From contig CALMWM010000449.1 in the NCBI GenBank assembly GCA_937873435.1, positions 1 through 7,285 of the forward strand: a DNA stretch of 7,285 nucleotides, given 5' to 3'. How positions within the stretch are numbered: the first letter of the stretch is position 1; each line of letters begins with the position of its first letter. This document shows, in pieces, positions 5,648-7,285 of this stretch. The DNA is from an uncultured Gallionellaceae bacterium (GTDB taxonomy: Bacteria > Pseudomonadota > Gammaproteobacteria > Burkholderiales > Sulfuricellaceae). Position numbers and translations under genes: made by a program. The notes below the pieces were generated by a model. The model was not told where the DNA came from and did no database searches. It saw nothing but the letters and a program-made list of their open reading frames with translations.

Positions 5648-6037
5648 GTGACTGCCCACCCGATAAAACTGATTTTTTTCCTGTTGCTTTTGATCTTGCC
5701 CGGCATCGCCCATTGCGACGACAAACCTCTCTGGGGCGCTTCCGAGAAGCCGATGCGAACGCCGGTTGAGAGCATGAAGACTTTCTATGAGCCGGAGGCG
5801 GTGAAAAAAGTCGAGGATGTGGTGTATTTCAGGATGTACGCCACCCGCGACCCTGCCGCACGAGACGCGGGTATCGAATATTCGATCAACTGCAAGACCG
5901 AGGAATTCAGTAGCCGGAACGGGGACTGGAAAAAGCCGGTGCGCATTCTGCCCGGGGAACAGATGTATCCCATCGGAAAAAAATTGTGCGACTGGGGTTC
6001 GGGTCTCGGCACCAGCCTCAAGAAAATTTTCGACTGA
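5648..6037 (+). CDS. Small exported protein, surface-adhesin-E/CNP1-like pattern
   Basis: The protein has 129 residues. The N-terminus carries a clear signal peptide (IKLIFFLLLLILPGIA, with cleavage near HC/DD). The mature domain shows an alternating hydrophobic pattern, FYEPEAV...VVYFRMYATRD...YSINCKTEEFSS...GKKLCDW, with two Cys (about 96 and 120) that could form a disulphide. This resembles small periplasmic or surface beta-sandwich proteins of the Adhesin-E type or CNP1-like type. That assignment is an impression from the motif layout, not a firm family match. The start is GTG at 5648, because no upstream ATG in frame gives a better N-terminus and the signal peptide begins just after it; the ribosome binding site is weak. 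It lies 53 bases after the preceding small gene and may be read through from the mltB operon. Confidence 0.7.
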   Translation: MTAHPIKLIFFLLLLILPGIAHCDDKPLWGASEKPMRTPVESMKTFYEPEAVKKVEDVVYFRMYATRDPAARDAGIEYSINCKTEEFSSRNGDWKKPVRILPGEQMYPIGKKLCDWGSGLGTSLKKIFD

Positions 6038-6140
6038 ATTTCGGCTGAATGCTTTGGATAATAATTGGTAATTTCGGCCAAACTTTACTAGACTTGTTGG
6101 AGTAAGGGAGATTGTCTTAACCATTCGCAGGAGGCTGAAA

Positions 6141-6446
6141 ATGACTGCCGTATCCGGACTCCCATCACCCAACCCCTATGCCCAGCCGACTGCCAGGGCA
6201 GTGTCCCGCGCACGCCCCGCCGAGTCTGGCGCCAGCCTGTTGAACCAGCCGATTTCCCATCACCCCTCCTACAGCCCCGATTGGATGCAGGCGGAGCACG
6301 CTTCATCCGCGACACCGGCAATCTATAGCGTGAAAGGCGAATTGCAGAAATTGCCCGCTGCCGAATCCCCTGCGAACGAAGCGGCCAAGTCGAATAACGC
6401 GGTGACGGATAACGTCACGCTTTCCTCCCGTTCCGGCGTACGTTAG
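6141..6446 (+). CDS. Small hypothetical protein
   Basis: The protein has 101 residues and is not recognised. It has no signal peptide or membrane segment. It is rich in Ala, Pro and Ser and looks mostly disordered, with a His/Tyr/Pro patch near 40-48 (SHHPSYSPDW). The C-terminus ends DNVTLSSRSG, a tail that recalls short flagellum-associated proteins such as FlgM-like or hook-length-related peptides; this is a weak inference. The gene call rests on a strong ribosome binding site (GCAGGAGG at 6128-6135, 5 to 6 bases before ATG 6141) and on codon use in keeping with the GC-rich neighbours. It is preceded by about 100 bases without a gene, so it probably has its own promoter, but none could be assigned with confidence. 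Confidence 0.6.
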   Translation: MTAVSGLPSPNPYAQPTARAVSRARPAESGASLLNQPISHHPSYSPDWMQAEHASSATPAIYSVKGELQKLPAAESPANEAAKSNNAVTDNVTLSSRSGVR

Positions 6447-6474
6447 GGCAAACGCAGCACTTGGCACAGCGCCA

Positions 6475-6497
6475 GGCGAAACTGATATAGTTTCGCC
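6475..6497. terminator. Perfect inverted repeat between small gene and yajD
   Basis: GGCGAAACT (6475-6483) and AGTTTCGCC (6489-6497) form a perfect 9-bp stem with a five-base loop, GATAT. It lies 28 bases past the stop of the preceding small gene and 23 bases before the yajD start. The stem is stable enough for a terminator of the upstream gene, but no T-run follows. It could instead be an operator or a leader structure for yajD. Confidence 0.4.
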
Positions 6498-6520
6498 ATC
6501 GTCCAATCCGCCATACCATC

Positions 6521-6895
6521 ATGAACAAACCTGCAACGCCCAATAATTCGAGGCTTGACCGCGTTATCGCCGAGGCTCGCCGCCATAGCAACGAACGCGA
6601 GGCAACTTACCGCGAGCGAGCGCTCAAATTATTTCCGTGGATTTGCGGCCGCTGCGGTCGCGAATTTGCCGGGGTGCGCTTGCGCGAATTGACGGTGCAC
6701 CACAAGGACCACAATCACGACAACAATCCGGCAGATGGCAGCAACTGGGAATTACTCTGCCTGTATTGCCACGATAATGAACATTCCCGCTTGCTGGATG
6801 AGGCTGCGCGGGGAAGAAGTTCGGCTGGCGTGCCGTCGGGCGCGACCCACAACCCCTTCGCCGAGCTACGCGCCAAGTTGAACAGCAAGGGCTGA
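6521..6895 (+). CDS. yajD: YajD family HNH nuclease domain protein
   Basis: The protein has 124 residues, similar to E. coli YajD (115). The zinc-binding HNH fold is complete: CGRC (about 42-45), the catalytic-type HHKDHNHDNNP (60-70), then DGSNWELLCLYCHDNEHS, which supplies the N, second CxxC and terminal H. The C-terminus NPFAELRAKLN also matches the YajD ending NPFADLKAMMN. It is expected to be a cytoplasmic nucleic-acid-binding or nuclease-like protein; the physiological role is not known. The start is ATG 6521, with only a weak ribosome binding site. It has an N-terminal extension rich in Arg and Glu relative to the E. coli form. It converges with the exonuclease gene, with only 7 bases between stops. 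Confidence 0.92.
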   Translation: MNKPATPNNSRLDRVIAEARRHSNEREATYRERALKLFPWICGRCGREFAGVRLRELTVHHKDHNHDNNPADGSNWELLCLYCHDNEHSRLLDEAARGRSSAGVPSGATHNPFAELRAKLNSKG

Positions 6896-6902
6896 CAAGC
6901 AC

Positions 6903-7285
6903 TTACAGGCTCAGTCTGCGCCGGGTTCGTTCCACGCAACTTTCGATCTGCGCTTTCGGCGTCTTCTGCAACGCACGCAAGAGTTCGTGCGGAACGGCAC
7001 CCAGGCAGTATTGGCGTTGGAGGTCCGACACCATTTTCACCCACAAATGCGCGGTCATTTCCGCGTCCGCCAAGGCGCGGTGATGGCGGGCCGCATCGGG
7101 AAGCCCGAGATGGCTGACCAGCGAGCCCAGCTTGTGATTGGGTGCAAGCGGATAAATCCGCCGCGCCAGCAACATCGAACAAGCGAATTCCTGTTGTCGG
7201 CGCCGGCCGATCCGCGCCCATTCCGCATCCAGGAATTTGCTGTCGAACGAAGCGTTGTGTGCCACCAAGGGCAGGTCGCCGACGA
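6903..7285 (-). CDS. 3'-5' exonuclease, DnaQ-like (partial)
   Basis: This is the C-terminal part of a DEDDh exonuclease; the gene starts beyond the right window edge, and 126 residues plus the stop are visible. Seen are the Exo II motif VAHNASFDSKFL with its Asp and the Exo III motif HRALADAE (His, four residues, Asp), which marks the DEDDh subtype found in DnaQ/PolC epsilon-type proofreading and related repair exonucleases. The Exo I DxE motif must lie outside. The frame stays open to 7283 (VGDLPLVAHN), so the TTG at 7266-7268 is not the start. The tail after about residue 95 of the visible part is short and basic. Whether it is the replicative epsilon subunit or a stand-alone exonuclease cannot be decided; it lacks room for a long C-terminal polymerase-binding extension, which favours the latter. 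Confidence 0.88.
   Translation of the reverse strand, partial: VGDLPLVAHNASFDSKFLDAEWARIGRRRQQEFACSMLLARRIYPLAPNHKLGSLVSHLGLPDAARHHRALADAEMTAHLWVKMVSDLQRQYCLGAVPHELLRALQKTPKAQIESCVERTRRRLSL

Noticed and set aside
6049..6100. Sigma-70 promoter (TTGGTA / TAGACT) for the gene at 6141
   Set aside because: Each box matches only about 4 of 6 consensus bases with an 18-base spacer, too weak to annotate.
7266..7268. TTG at 7266-7268 as the start of the exonuclease
   Set aside because: The frame is open to the window edge and the upstream residues VGDLP continue the family pattern. The Exo I motif must lie further upstream.
1..7285. CRISPR array, tRNA or rRNA genes
   Set aside because: No regularly spaced repeats and no tRNA- or rRNA-like segments were noticed on either strand.

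Overview
The window reads as a proteobacterial chromosome, most likely a betaproteobacterium. This is an inference from the gene set (RsuA, YajD, phosphoglucomutase, MltB, a YjfB-type motility protein) and the GC-rich backbone, not from a marker gene. It joins two kinds of DNA. Positions 1 to about 1400 are the edge of an integron; from about 1430 onward it is ordinary GC-rich chromosome.

Integron edge (1-1400). A short-chain dehydrogenase/reductase (SDR) gene on the minus strand, visibly richer in A+T than the rest, sits in a textbook gene cassette. Its attC site (27-91) has R''/R' boxes and pairable L boxes. The upstream crossover site (905-911) is exactly complementary to R'', as expected for the circular cassette. 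To its right lie a probable attI region and then, on the plus strand, the ruined 5' part of an integron integrase gene. This intI pseudogene (1030-1400) keeps recognisable N-terminal sequence but has two frame changes, an in-frame stop, a 78-nt palindrome-containing insertion and no catalytic domain. The first bases of a second cassette are visible at 1-32.

Housekeeping block (1433-3902). rsuA (16S rRNA pseudouridine-516 synthase, +) and pgm (phosphoglucomutase, -) converge on a symmetric hairpin (2220-2254).

Motility/cell-wall block (4026-6037). A small YjfB-type motility gene, mltB and a small exported-protein gene run in one direction with tight spacing. A sequence resembling a flagellar sigma-28 promoter lies just upstream, suggesting that this lytic transglycosylase operon may belong to the flagellar regulon. 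Another small exported protein gene follows.

Right end (6141-7285). This holds a small unrecognised gene, the HNH protein gene yajD, and, converging with yajD across 7 bases, a DnaQ-like 3'-5' exonuclease gene that runs off the window.

The most notable content is the decayed integron: a cassette with intact recombination sites stranded beside a dead integrase.
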